This document shows, in pieces, positions 25,587-34,493 of a stretch of DNA of 64,000 nt. The position numbers were made by a program, and so were the translations under genes. Under the pieces are notes generated by a model. The model was not told the origin of the DNA, ran no database searches, and saw only the letters and a program-made list of their open reading frames with translations. Source of the DNA: Pseudalkalibacillus sp. SCS-8 (GTDB taxonomy: Bacteria > Bacillota > Bacilli > Bacillales > Fictibacillaceae); the NCBI RefSeq assembly GCF_040126055.1, contig NZ_CP143541.1, positions 2,852,001 through 2,916,000 of the forward strand, given 5' to 3'. Each line of letters begins with the position of its first letter. Positions within the stretch are counted from its first letter, which is position 1.

Positions 25587-27194
25587 TTAAGTAAATACAC
25601 GATTTGCAGATTTTACACTTTGAACATTTTCTGGGCAATTAAGGTACTCATGGGCAAAAAGCATTAGTTCAATGGCGAGACGTTTATCAGGGTTCGATAT
25701 GAAATCATCCCCTAGCAGTTTGGCAAGCTTTTCAATGCGGTAATAAAGCGTTTGTCGGACGACGAACAGCCGGTTGGCTGTTTCCTTCTTGGAGCCATTA
25801 CAAGCAAGATATACCTTCAAGGTTTGTAAAAGCTTACCGTTATACTTCCGGTCATGATCGATGACAGGGTCGAGATATTCATGAATCATCTTCTGAAATT
25901 CACTTTGTGTCTTGAATAAGCTGATGACTCGATACATATGTAGGTCTTCATAATAAATACAAAATCGCTCAGGCTCGATTTTCTTCTGTAGCTTGATTGC
26001 ATCTACAGCTGTTTGATAGCTGTAGCCAATGTCACTCAAGTTTTCGGTATATTTCCCTACTGCAATCCGTGAAATCTTCAAGGCATGTCTCTTCAGGAAT
26101 TCCGTATTGAATACACGTTCCATGCCTCGACTTAATCGCTCTTTCCAGCACTCTCCAGAACGAAGGTTCAGTAAGAGATAGACGGTGTACCCATGTCTTT
26201 CCGTTGTTATTAAATAGAAGCCTTCCTGCTCGAATATCGATCGGATAAAAAGATTCAAGTATGTCTGATCTGAACTCGAGGTATTTTCAGGGAGCTTGCA
26301 TGTTGCAACAGTGCCACCTTGCACCTTCAATTTCCCTTCATAGTAGGTCAGATTTTCAGTTGCTTCCTGTTCTCCAAATTCTCCATCAAGCCATTTACTG
26401 ATCCATTCATGTTTTTCAGTGCGTCTTCTTTCCTCAACATACAATTCTCTTAAGAAGAGTTGAGCAAGAGCAGTAGTCGTCCGATCCAGCACAAGTAAAT
26501 CAAATTCATTGATTTCACGTTCTTCGGACAAGATGAACAATCTTCCAAACTGTTTTTCCATCACAATAACGGGACGACTTGCAATGAAGGGTGAATCCTG
26601 AGAAAGAGCAGGTTCCATTTGAGCCTGTCTGGTTTCAGGGACATAAAGGTCTTTTCCATCTGATGTTTGCATGATGACTTGGAGTCCAGTGTTTTCATGC
26701 ATCAGCCTCAGCATTTCTTGACTATTTTCTATGGTCAAAAGCTTCTGATTAAGCATTTGCGAGTAGTTCTCCAGGTCTTGGATCGTCTGATAATGCTGGT
26801 TGATCAGCTGAGCATGGATATCCTGAGTGATATTGACGAATTGGACTTCTTCCATAAAAAGAATGATCGGAAAACGATTTTGGTCAGCCAAATGAATCAC
26901 ACTCTTCGGTATGTTGGATGTGTAGGTCCCTATTTCAATACACAAACCAGCCGCTCCACAATCAATCAATTGCTGTAAGAAATCCAACAGTAACGTATCG
27001 TTATCCTTCCAAACGACCCCTGTCGATAAAATCAACTCATTTCCATTCAATAGCTTTTTAATCTTCGGCACTTCAACAACGTGAACCCACTTCACCTGTC
27101 GAGTAAGCCCCTCATACCCTGCAATCACATTCGTATTTTCAAAGTGCTTTCTCTTCAAGATATCTTTGACTGCTAGACTCGATTGGTGATGCAC
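25587..27194 (-). CDS. PucR family transcriptional regulator
   Basis: The start is set at GTG 27194, since CGGAGTGG lies 6 nt upstream and the protein then begins MHHQSSLAVKDILKRKHF, the normal opening of PucR proteins. It is 535 aa. The N-terminal purine-catabolism regulatory domain (about residues 10-125) includes VKWVHVVEVPKIKKLLNGNELILSTGV with the usual shape. The C-terminal helix-turn-helix is NGSKKETANRLFVVRQTLYYRIEKL. Relatives activate purine, pyrimidine or amino-acid catabolism in response to pathway metabolites. It sits within the pyrimidine block rather than at its edge, so it is probably the block's own regulator. Confidence 0.9.
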   Translation of the reverse strand: MHHQSSLAVKDILKRKHFENTNVIAGYEGLTRQVKWVHVVEVPKIKKLLNGNELILSTGVVWKDNDTLLLDFLQQLIDCGAAGLCIEIGTYTSNIPKSVIHLADQNRFPIILFMEEVQFVNITQDIHAQLINQHYQTIQDLENYSQMLNQKLLTIENSQEMLRLMHENTGLQVIMQTSDGKDLYVPETRQAQMEPALSQDSPFIASRPVIVMEKQFGRLFILSEEREINEFDLLVLDRTTTALAQLFLRELYVEERRRTEKHEWISKWLDGEFGEQEATENLTYYEGKLKVQGGTVATCKLPENTSSSDQTYLNLFIRSIFEQEGFYLITTERHGYTVYLLLNLRSGECWKERLSRGMERVFNTEFLKRHALKISRIAVGKYTENLSDIGYSYQTAVDAIKLQKKIEPERFCIYYEDLHMYRVISLFKTQSEFQKMIHEYLDPVIDHDRKYNGKLLQTLKVYLACNGSKKETANRLFVVRQTLYYRIEKLAKLLGDDFISNPDKRLAIELMLFAHEYLNCPENVQSVKSANRVFT

Positions 27195-27233
27195 GGTCGA
27201 CCACTCCGATCTCAAGCTAGAGTTTGAGGATAA

Positions 27234-27255
27234 GAGGGTTGGTTTCCCAACCCTC
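27234..27255 (-). other. GNRA-capped hairpin between a small gene and the PucR gene
   Basis: On the transcribed strand: GAGGGTTGG, loop GAAA, CCAACCCTC. This is a 9-bp perfect stem closed by a GNRA tetraloop. No T run follows, so it is not a classical terminator. It lies 8 nt after the stop of the 78-aa gene and 39 nt before the PucR start. Confidence 0.7.
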
Positions 27256-27262
27256 CCCTCTC

Positions 27263-27499
27263 TCAAGAGCTATTCATAGGTAAGTACTTTTCTAAATTAT
27301 TCAGCATCTTCTGGAAGGAGTCCTGCTCATGAAAGTCTTCCGGCCCCCAATTTTTGAAGATCCACGTTGCCAATTCTTGAGGGGTGTTGAAAAATTCCCC
27401 ACTGGAATCAGCTTTTCTTAACATGTAACGACCATTATCCTCATCAACGACAACCTCACAAGGAAATTCACTTTCCTTACACTTCAATGAATATTCCAT
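27263..27499 (-). CDS. Small protein of unknown function in the pyrimidine block, 78 aa
   Basis: A very strong AGGAGAGGAGGAG site precedes the ATG. The protein is soluble, with two Cys (LKCKESEFPCEVVV), a Trp-rich centre (ATWIFKNWGPEDF) and an amphipathic C-terminal helix (SFQKMLNNLEKYL). I recognise no family. It is co-directional with, and closely spaced to, the 70-aa gene and the PucR gene, so it belongs to the operon. Possible roles such as regulator partner or enzyme accessory are guesses. Confidence 0.65.
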   Translation of the reverse strand: MEYSLKCKESEFPCEVVVDEDNGRYMLRKADSSGEFFNTPQELATWIFKNWGPEDFHEQDSFQKMLNNLEKYLPMNSS

Positions 27500-27529
27500 T
27501 TTTTTAATCTCCTCCTCTCCTATAAAAAG

Positions 27530-27742
27530 CTACACTTGATGACTCAGGTGGAAGATCTTATTTGAGAAATACTTTCGTCCATCGGCTGTTTTGACATGAA
27601 GCGTTTGGCTATCTTCTTTCTGTTTCTTGAATGTCACGAATGCGCCACTTAAATTTTCAGTAACGCTACTAATCTTGTAACCCTTATCCAACAATAAATC
27701 GATTTGTTCCCGTTCAAGAAGATACGCATTATAATCTGACAT
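27530..27742 (-). CDS. Small protein of unknown function in the pyrimidine block, 70 aa
   Basis: The product begins MSDYNAYLLEREQIDLLLDK and has an alpha-helix followed by beta-strands ending GRKYFSNKIFHLSHQV. No membrane segment or motif is recognised. The start at 27742 lies 20 nt after the permease stop, with a weak GGGGCG site. An upstream ATG (27772) would overlap the permease end. It appears translationally linked to the permease gene. Its role in pyrimidine use is implied only by position. Confidence 0.6.
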   Translation of the reverse strand: MSDYNAYLLEREQIDLLLDKGYKISSVTENLSGAFVTFKKQKEDSQTLHVKTADGRKYFSNKIFHLSHQV

Positions 27743-27761
27743 GGTTGTATCGCCCCAATCT

Positions 27762-29225
27762 CTATTTGGCATCCTTCAGTTTCATAGGTGCCTTTTCATC
27801 ATCCAGATTCCAATTACGCCCGACTGTAATCCCCAGATATTGTTCATCATTAGGATTTTCAATCTCCGCCTGCTTATATTTTTGGAAATACCAATACTTG
27901 CACAGGACGTAATAACAAGCCGCTCCAAGACCGAACCCGATCAGGAAAGAATAACTCGGGAAGAAGTAGGATACGGCAGCTCCTACAATCCAGGAGATGA
28001 AGCCGGCAATGTTCACTCCTCCTGCATACTTGAATTGACCATCAGCCTTGTATAAGTCATATACGTTCACCCGGCGTTTTCGAAGTAAATAATAATCAGC
28101 GAATAGGATACCTACGATAGCGGATAGGATACCTCCAACCACGAGAAGAACGGGGATGATGACACCGAATAAACTCCATGGTTGAACAATGGTCCCTACA
28201 ACCCCAGCAGTGAATACGCCCGCCCAGAACGGAAATTTAGGGCCTCCTACATTTGAGAAGATGGTGGCAGCAGGCACGATGTTAGCGGAAATATTCGTAG
28301 ACCATTGAGCAAGCACAATCATTAGAAGCAGAATTCCCAAAACAAAACCTGTTGCCGTTTCTTGCAGGGCAATGACGGGATCATAGTTTCGTACAGCAAT
28401 ATAGGCGACGCCACCGATAATGATCATGAAGGTTTGAGTCAGCGGAAGAGCCACGAGACTCCCAATAATTGCACCTTTGTTACGTTTAAACCAGTTCCGC
28501 TCAAAGCTTGGTGCTTTAATGAAACGTGAAATGGACGGAATATCCGCTGATAATGTAGCCCAGAAGCCCATGTTACTGAAAATGACAACTAGAAATGCAG
28601 TAAAGGCTTCTGCTCCCGTTACAGGATTCTCTGCCCACGTCCAAATGTTTCTACCTTCTGAAGCTGCAGTGCCAGAAAGCTCGAGGAACATCCAGATTGA
28701 AATCAAGATGATGGTCGGTGCCGCCATGTCAGCGAATCGTTCTACCGCCTTGATTCCAAGTGACGTGTTCAACAATTGTACGAAAGCAAATAGGAAAAAA
28801 CAGAGTAGCCAGTTGTCAAAGCCGAACAGCATACCGAGAATGCCATTCATCGCTGTTGCTCCGAAATACGTGTTGATCCCAAACCACATAGACGCTGCTA
28901 CTCCCCGGACGATTGATGGGATATGGGTACCCATCGTTCCAAAAGGTGCTCTCATATAGACCGGGAAGGACAAGCCGTGCTCGATTCCGATATCCGCAAT
29001 CAATGCGATGAATAATCCGATTGCGACTGATCCGATGATGGTCCCAAGAATGACAAGTGGTAATGGCAGCGACATGACACCTGCTCCACCAATCGCAAAT
29101 GTTGCAAGGACAACAACCATACCAACCCACATGAAGGAAAAGCCTAGTGTTGTAATCTTTCTCCCTTCCTGACCAATTGGCAGCAGATCGGGAGATTTCA
29201 AATAACTTTCTTGTTTTTTCAACAC
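27762..29225 (-). CDS. NCS1 family nucleobase/allantoin/hydantoin permease
   Basis: This is a protein of about 487 aa with 12 membrane segments. NCS1 features include the N-terminal LLPIGQEGRKITTLGFSFMW, FPVYMRAPFGTMGTHIPSIV followed by RGVAASMWFGINTYFGATA, and NISANIVPAATIFSNVGGPK. Start choice: AAGGAG lies 5 nt before GTG 29225 and 8 nt before TTG 29222; GTG 29231 overlaps the site. NCS1 carriers import uracil, allantoin, cytosine or hydantoins with Na+ or H+. Within this operon, uracil/thymine or dihydropyrimidine uptake is the likely job. It is preceded by the dihydropyrimidinase gene. Confidence 0.9.
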   Translation of the reverse strand: MLKKQESYLKSPDLLPIGQEGRKITTLGFSFMWVGMVVVLATFAIGGAGVMSLPLPLVILGTIIGSVAIGLFIALIADIGIEHGLSFPVYMRAPFGTMGTHIPSIVRGVAASMWFGINTYFGATAMNGILGMLFGFDNWLLCFFLFAFVQLLNTSLGIKAVERFADMAAPTIILISIWMFLELSGTAASEGRNIWTWAENPVTGAEAFTAFLVVIFSNMGFWATLSADIPSISRFIKAPSFERNWFKRNKGAIIGSLVALPLTQTFMIIIGGVAYIAVRNYDPVIALQETATGFVLGILLLMIVLAQWSTNISANIVPAATIFSNVGGPKFPFWAGVFTAGVVGTIVQPWSLFGVIIPVLLVVGGILSAIVGILFADYYLLRKRRVNVYDLYKADGQFKYAGGVNIAGFISWIVGAAVSYFFPSYSFLIGFGLGAACYYVLCKYWYFQKYKQAEIENPNDEQYLGITVGRNWNLDDEKAPMKLKDAK

Positions 29226-29317
29226 AATCACTCCTTTTACCCTGTCTCGATTGGTGTGCAGGTCATGCTGCTGATCGTGTCATTCCTCCTTTCAATTACA
29301 ATTTGCTAATCCGTGTG

Positions 29318-30733
29318 CTATATCGTCAGCTTCTCATCAACTGGTTTCAATAGTTGATTGTAGCGCGCACGCTTCAAGTATTTGCCCGTACCCGGCTTTC
29401 CGACAAACTTCTTATCACGAACAACAAATTCACCTCGAGATAATACAGAAACAGACTCCCCAGTGACCTTCATTCCTTCAAAGGCATTGTAATCAACTGC
29501 CATGTGATGCGTCTTTGCAGAGATCGTCCGCTCAATATTCGGATCAAAGATGACAAGGTCGGCATCTGCCCCGACTGTAATCGTCCCTTTCTTCGGGAAC
29601 AATCCGAATAGCTTGGCAATACGTGTTGACATGATATCGACAAATTGATTGAGGGAAATTCTGCCCTTCTTCACCCCTTCTGAAAACAGGATACTCACCC
29701 TGTCCTCAATCATTGGTCCACCGTTCGGTATTTTGGAGAAATCACCTTTCCCTAGATCTTTCTGGCCATTAAAGTCGAATGAGCATTGGTCCGAACCGAG
29801 GGTTTGCAGTTGTCCATTCTTCAACGCATTCCATAGGACATCCTGATGCCATTTTTCTCGGAGTGGAGGTGACCAGACATATTTTGCCCCTTCGAAATTC
29901 GGCTTTTCGAGATAGGTTTGATCTAATGCTAAATATTGCGGGCAGGTCTCGCCCCATACGTCATATCCTTTATTCCGGGCCTCGGCGATCTTATAGACGG
30001 CATCCGCACAAGAAACGTGAACGACATAAAGCTGGGAGTTTGCTAATCCTGTTAATTGTGCCGCTCTGCCCGTCGCCTCACCTTCCACCTCTGGCGGTCG
30101 AGTCAAAGCATGATAAATCGGATCCGTATTCCCCTTTTCAAGTGCTTCCTTGATCAGGTAATCGATGACATCCCCATTTTCAGCATGGACCATGACCAGT
30201 CCGCCTTGCTCCTTCGCCATGACGAGTGTTCTGAAAAGCGTCTCATCATCAGCTTGGAACACATTCTTGTAAGCCATGAAAACCTTGAAGGAAGTGATTC
30301 CTTCTTTATTCATAATCTCTGGCAACTGATTTAGAACATCTTCGTTCAATTCCGAAATCATTAAATGGAAGCTGTAATCAATGACAGCTTTATCCTTCGA
30401 TTTCTTATGCCAGACATCAATGGCATTTTGCAGAGGTTCACCTTTATTCGTCAGGCAAAAATCGATGACCGTCGTCGTCCCGCCAAAAGCAGCAGCGATT
30501 GTACCTGTTTCGAAATCATCCTTGGAAACAGTTCCGCCAAATGGCATTTCCAGATGTGTATGAGGATCAATGCCCCCAGGAAACACATAGCATCCCTTCG
30601 CGTCAATTTCTTCTGCTCCTGAACCATCGAGATTGTCACCGATTGCGATGATCGTTTCATTTTCAATCAGAATGTCTGCACAATACGTATCTGAAGCCGT
30701 TACAATCGTTCCGTTACGAATAATCTTCTTCAT
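29318..30733 (-). CDS. Dihydropyrimidinase (D-hydantoinase family)
   Basis: The 471-aa amidohydrolase has the binuclear-metal ligands in PGGIDPHTHLEMPF, the carboxylated Lys in GITSFKVFMAYKN, and further His in VMVHAENGD and LYVVHVSCADA, with the Asp in LQTLGSDQCSFDF. It opens dihydrouracil or dihydrothymine to N-carbamoyl-beta-amino acids; close relatives open D-hydantoins. It lies directly after preA and upstream of the permease on the minus strand. Presence of preT, preA and beta-ureidopropionase in the same block makes the pyrimidine role much more likely than hydantoin use. Confidence 0.95.
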   Translation of the reverse strand: MKKIIRNGTIVTASDTYCADILIENETIIAIGDNLDGSGAEEIDAKGCYVFPGGIDPHTHLEMPFGGTVSKDDFETGTIAAAFGGTTTVIDFCLTNKGEPLQNAIDVWHKKSKDKAVIDYSFHLMISELNEDVLNQLPEIMNKEGITSFKVFMAYKNVFQADDETLFRTLVMAKEQGGLVMVHAENGDVIDYLIKEALEKGNTDPIYHALTRPPEVEGEATGRAAQLTGLANSQLYVVHVSCADAVYKIAEARNKGYDVWGETCPQYLALDQTYLEKPNFEGAKYVWSPPLREKWHQDVLWNALKNGQLQTLGSDQCSFDFNGQKDLGKGDFSKIPNGGPMIEDRVSILFSEGVKKGRISLNQFVDIMSTRIAKLFGLFPKKGTITVGADADLVIFDPNIERTISAKTHHMAVDYNAFEGMKVTGESVSVLSRGEFVVRDKKFVGKPGTGKYLKRARYNQLLKPVDEKLTI

Positions 30734-30780
30734 AAAAAAATACTCCTTTCTTTTCTAGGAAAAATTTTATTTGACCGAAT

Positions 30781-32058
30781 CTAATCTACCTTCTGTCCAT
30801 GAATCGCACTGAGGGCAGCTTGACGCTCATTCCATGTCATTGGCGGATGTTCACTTGTGACTTCGACCATATCGATGGCACCATCGACTGGACATACGAT
30901 GGAGCAGAGGTTACATCCTACGCAGTCTTCTTCTCTTACTTCCAGGTACTTGTTTCCGTGGTTATCCTGCAGCATGTCGATACATTGGTGTGAAGTATCC
31001 TCACAAGCGATATGGCACTTGTTGCAGTTAATACAGACATCATTATTGATTCGTGCTACAATGTTGTAATTCAAATCGAGATTTCCCCAATCGGAATATT
31101 TAGGGACGGATTTTCCTACGATTTCCCTGACAGAGGCGATCCCTTTTTCATCCAGATAATTGTTTAACCCATCAATCATATCCTCGACAATACGGAAACC
31201 GTGATGCATGGCTGCCGTACAAACCTGGACGTTCGAGGCACCCATCAGCATGAATTCCACTGCGTTCTGCCAGTTCGAAACGCCTCCCATACCTGAAATC
31301 GGAACATTGATGTTTGGATGACGCGCACATTCGCCAACCATGTTCAAGGCAATCGGCTTCACCGCTGGACCACAATAGCCGCCATGAGCTCCCTTTCCAC
31401 CCACGTGAGGTATCGTATTCCATGTATCGAGGTCGACCCCTGCCAGGCTATTGATTGTGTTGATCATACTTACAGCATCTGCCCCGCCACGTACTGCTGC
31501 TTCTGCTGTAGCTGTAATGTCGGTGATATTCGGAGTCAATTTCACGATCACTGGCGTTTGGGCAGCTTCCTTCGCCCAATAGGTTTGCTTTTCTACTAGG
31601 TCTGGCACTTGTCCGGAAGCTGAGCCCATCCCGCGTTCTGCCATACCGTGTGGACAACCGAAGTTCAATTCAAGGCCATCCACTCCCACTTCTTCTACCT
31701 TTTTTACGATTTCATGCCATTTTTCTTGTTTCGGTTCTACCATTAAAGAAGCTACGATCGCTCTGTCCGGAAAGCGTTTCTTCGTTTCGTAAATTTCCTT
31801 CAGATTGACCTCGAGTGGTCGGTCAGTAATCAACTCGATATTGTTGAAGCCAGCCACCCTTTGTCCGTTAAAGCTGACCGCAGCAAACCGAGAGGATACG
31901 TTCAAGATCGGTTCTCCGAGTGTTTTCCAAACAGCTCCTCCCCAGCCTGCTTCAAATGCCCGTTGGACTTGATAACCTGAATTTGTTGGTGGTGCGGAAG
32001 CAAGCCAGAATGGGTTTGGTGATTCAATACCAGCTAAATTGCTACGTAAGTCTGCCAT
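30781..32058 (-). CDS. preA: NAD-dependent dihydropyrimidine dehydrogenase, subunit PreA
   Basis: The 425-aa protein has a dihydroorotate-dehydrogenase-like FMN barrel with SPNPFWLASAPPTNSGYQVQ, ELNFGCPHGMAERGMG (catalytic region) and VIVKLTPNITDI. A C-terminal 2[4Fe-4S] ferredoxin domain follows (CINCNKCHIAC and CVGCNLCSIVCP). It reduces uracil or thymine to the 5,6-dihydro form with electrons passed from PreT. It is 41 nt downstream of preT. Full length compared with E. coli PreA, and all eight cluster Cys are visible. Confidence 0.96.
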   Translation of the reverse strand: MADLRSNLAGIESPNPFWLASAPPTNSGYQVQRAFEAGWGGAVWKTLGEPILNVSSRFAAVSFNGQRVAGFNNIELITDRPLEVNLKEIYETKKRFPDRAIVASLMVEPKQEKWHEIVKKVEEVGVDGLELNFGCPHGMAERGMGSASGQVPDLVEKQTYWAKEAAQTPVIVKLTPNITDITATAEAAVRGGADAVSMINTINSLAGVDLDTWNTIPHVGGKGAHGGYCGPAVKPIALNMVGECARHPNINVPISGMGGVSNWQNAVEFMLMGASNVQVCTAAMHHGFRIVEDMIDGLNNYLDEKGIASVREIVGKSVPKYSDWGNLDLNYNIVARINNDVCINCNKCHIACEDTSHQCIDMLQDNHGNKYLEVREEDCVGCNLCSIVCPVDGAIDMVEVTSEHPPMTWNERQAALSAIHGQKVD

Positions 32059-32099
32059 TTCATACGCCCCTTTCTTCTTATACGTGCTTATAAGAGTAT

Positions 32100-33467
32100 C
32101 TATATCGTCACGGATTCTTCCTGATATTGTTTATGGATGGCATAGGCTGCATTTTTTCCTTGTTGAGCTGCAGTAACAACCATTGCCTCTCCTTTCCCTT
32201 TTCCAAAGATGATATCTCCACAAGCGAAAATGCTCGGATTGGACGTACGATAAGACTCAGATACTTGAACCACACCATTTGCATGTTCTAAATTGAATTG
32301 GTCAATCAGAGATTGATGTCTCGTCTGACCAATTGCTTTGATGACCGCATCCACCGGAAGGATGAAATTGGACCCTTCTACTGGAACCGGTCTGCGGCGA
32401 CCATCTCCATCAGGTTCTCCAAGCTCCATTTTTAAGCATTCAATGGCTACAACTTGACCGTCTTCATTGCCATGTATTTTGACTGGCTGGGTCAACCAAC
32501 GAAATTCCACACCGTCCTGCTTCGCGAATTCATACTCGAAATCATAAGCTGACATTTCCTCTTGTGTACGGCGGTATAAAATTTTGACATTCTCTGCTCC
32601 TAAACGGACAGAGCAGGTCGCGCCATCAATTGCTGTGTTTCCGGCACCGATCACTGCCACATTTTTGCCTACGAAGGCATTTGGCAGCGGCTTTGTTTTC
32701 GTTTCCTTCACGAACTCGATCGCATCATAAACCCCTTCCAGTTCTTCTCCTTCAATGCCCAGATCTGGTACATGGGCCATACCTGCGGCCAGGATGATTC
32801 GATCGTAAGTACTTATTAGATCCTCAGCCGTAACGTCCTTCCCGACTGTCGTATTGGTTTTGATTTTCACATCCAAGCTCTTCACCTGATCCACTTCCCA
32901 ATAGGAGATGGCTTGAGGCAATCGGAAGGAAACAATTCCGTAAGTGTTGAGTCCTCCTGCTTGCTGAGAAGCTTCATAGATGGTGACGTCATAACCGAGC
33001 AATGCAAGCTCCCTGGCAGCTGACAAACCAGCAGGTCCACCACCGATGATTGCCACTCTCTTTCCGTTTTCTTTTCCTTTTTGGAAGAGAACCTGATCAT
33101 TCTGGATTGCCCAATCCGTTGCGTGACGTTGCAGGTTGCCTATCATGATCGGTTTTGTAGAATGATTCAAAACACAAGCCCCTTCACACAATTCTTCGGT
33201 CGGACAAACACGTGCACAGCTTGCCCCGACAGGATTGGCAGACATGATGGTCTTAGCAGAACCCTTCAGGTTACCTGATGCGATTTTCTTAATGAATGCA
33301 GGAATATCAATCCCAGTAGGACAAGCCTGGATACAGGGTGCATCGTAGCAATACAGGCAACGGTTCGCCTCTTCTACAGCCTCACGGTTTGTTAATGCAG
33401 GCTCTACTTCTTCAAAATTCCTGGAAAGGTCCGTCAATGAAATATGAAGTTTATCCGTTTTCGCCAA
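32100..33467 (-). CDS. preT: NAD(P)-dependent dihydropyrimidine dehydrogenase, subunit PreT
   Basis: The 455-aa flavoprotein starts with the Fe-S helical domain seen in DPYD and GltD (CLYCYDAPCIQACPTGIDIP and CARVCPTEELCEGACVLN). An FAD motif (VAIIGGGPAGLSAARELALLG) and a NADPH motif (NVAVIGAGNTAIDGA) follow. It takes electrons from NAD(P)H for PreA. The start is TTG with AGGGGGC 8 nt upstream. It resembles a GltD-type small subunit, but its preA neighbour and the block identify it as PreT. The 135-bp space in front of it contains a possible structured RNA. Confidence 0.95.
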   Translation of the reverse strand: MAKTDKLHISLTDLSRNFEEVEPALTNREAVEEANRCLYCYDAPCIQACPTGIDIPAFIKKIASGNLKGSAKTIMSANPVGASCARVCPTEELCEGACVLNHSTKPIMIGNLQRHATDWAIQNDQVLFQKGKENGKRVAIIGGGPAGLSAARELALLGYDVTIYEASQQAGGLNTYGIVSFRLPQAISYWEVDQVKSLDVKIKTNTTVGKDVTAEDLISTYDRIILAAGMAHVPDLGIEGEELEGVYDAIEFVKETKTKPLPNAFVGKNVAVIGAGNTAIDGATCSVRLGAENVKILYRRTQEEMSAYDFEYEFAKQDGVEFRWLTQPVKIHGNEDGQVVAIECLKMELGEPDGDGRRRPVPVEGSNFILPVDAVIKAIGQTRHQSLIDQFNLEHANGVVQVSESYRTSNPSIFACGDIIFGKGKGEAMVVTAAQQGKNAAYAIHKQYQEESVTI

Positions 33468-33507
33468 TTCAATAAGCCCCCTTTTGGAAGATTCAATGAA
33501 ATAAAAA

Positions 33508-33594
33508 TAAGCTGACCAAAACCTCTGTGTTGCATCACAGACATGAGGACTTGTTGATCATCATGGTGTGAAAAAACACGCTCTTAGTCAGCTG
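33508..33594 (-). other. Possible structured RNA between the ureidopropionase gene and preT
   Basis: AGCTGAC and GTCAGCT (33510-33516 and 33587-33593) could close a long stem around about 70 nt. Inside, GTG..CAC (GTGTTTTTTCACAC) and CTGTG..CACAG form two short hairpins on the transcribed strand. The closing stem is followed by TTATTTTTATTT. It could be a processing, attenuation or partial-termination element. Fold prediction was by eye only. Confidence 0.4.
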
Positions 33595-33602
33595 TTTGTT
33601 GA

Positions 33603-34493
33603 TTATGGCAGGAGGGACGTCATCTCTCCATATGTTTCGGGACGACGATCACGGTAGAATTGCCAGATGTCACGGACTTCACGGATCATCTTTTTGTTCA
33701 TTTCTCCGATGATCACTTCTTCCTGATCACGGCTGCCCATGGCGACAAAGCTTCCACGAGGGTCCACGAGATACGATTGTCCATAAAATTCACCCATATT
33801 CCAAGGTCCTTCCGTTCCAACCCGGTTTATTGCGCCTAGATAATAGCCATTGGCGACTGCATGGGCGGGCTGCTCAAGTTTCCAAAGATATTCAGATAGT
33901 CCAGCCACTGTAGCAGAAGGATTGAATACGACTTCAGCACCGTTCAATCCAAGGAGTCTTGCCCCCTCAGGGAAATGCCGGTCGTAGCAAATATAAACAC
34001 CGACCTTTGCAAAAGCGGTATCAAATACTGGGTAGCCCATGTTACCTGGCTTGAAATAATACTTCTCCCAGAATCCACAACCCTCATCGCCAACTTTCAC
34101 ATGTGGGATATGCTGTTTACGATATTTCCCAAGGTAAGATCCATCTGCATCAATGACTGCGGCGGTATTATAGTAGGTTGCTATTCCCTCTCGTTCATAG
34201 ATTGGCAGGACGATAACCACACCTAATTCACGTGCGAGGGCCTGGAACTGAGATGTTGTCGGACCATTCGGGATCTCCTCAGCAGAGTCATACCACTTGG
34301 AATTCTGCTCTGCACAGAAATAAGGCCCATAGAAAATCTCCTGAAGGCAAATGATTTGAGCTCCTTTTTCAGCAGCCTCTCTGACAAGCTTTACATGCTT
34401 CTCAATTGCCTTTTCCTTATGGACGGACACTGGTTCATTCCCATCAACATCATGTTTGGCTTGAATTAGACCGATTTTCACTAAATCTGACAA
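33603..34493 (-). CDS. Beta-ureidopropionase / N-carbamoyl amidohydrolase (nitrilase superfamily)
   Basis: The start is TTG 34493 with AAAGGAGGAG 6 nt upstream, giving 296 aa. The nitrilase-fold triad is visible: Glu in IICLQEIFYGPYFC, Lys in GKYRKQHIPHV, Cys in VGVYICYDRHFPEGARLL. QPAHAVANGYYLGAINRVGTE is typical for beta-alanine synthase. It removes the carbamoyl group from N-carbamoyl-beta-alanine, releasing NH3, CO2 and beta-alanine. It is the first gene of the ten-gene block, although its step comes third. N-carbamoyl-D-amino acid hydrolase is the alternative. Confidence 0.93.
   Translation of the reverse strand: MSDLVKIGLIQAKHDVDGNEPVSVHKEKAIEKHVKLVREAAEKGAQIICLQEIFYGPYFCAEQNSKWYDSAEEIPNGPTTSQFQALARELGVVIVLPIYEREGIATYYNTAAVIDADGSYLGKYRKQHIPHVKVGDEGCGFWEKYYFKPGNMGYPVFDTAFAKVGVYICYDRHFPEGARLLGLNGAEVVFNPSATVAGLSEYLWKLEQPAHAVANGYYLGAINRVGTEGPWNMGEFYGQSYLVDPRGSFVAMGSRDQEEVIIGEMNKKMIREVRDIWQFYRDRRPETYGEMTSLLP

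Noticed and set aside
32100..33467. Glutamate synthase small subunit (GltD)
   Set aside because: The domain layout is shared, but the adjacent preA and pyrimidine genes make PreT the better call; there is no gltB.
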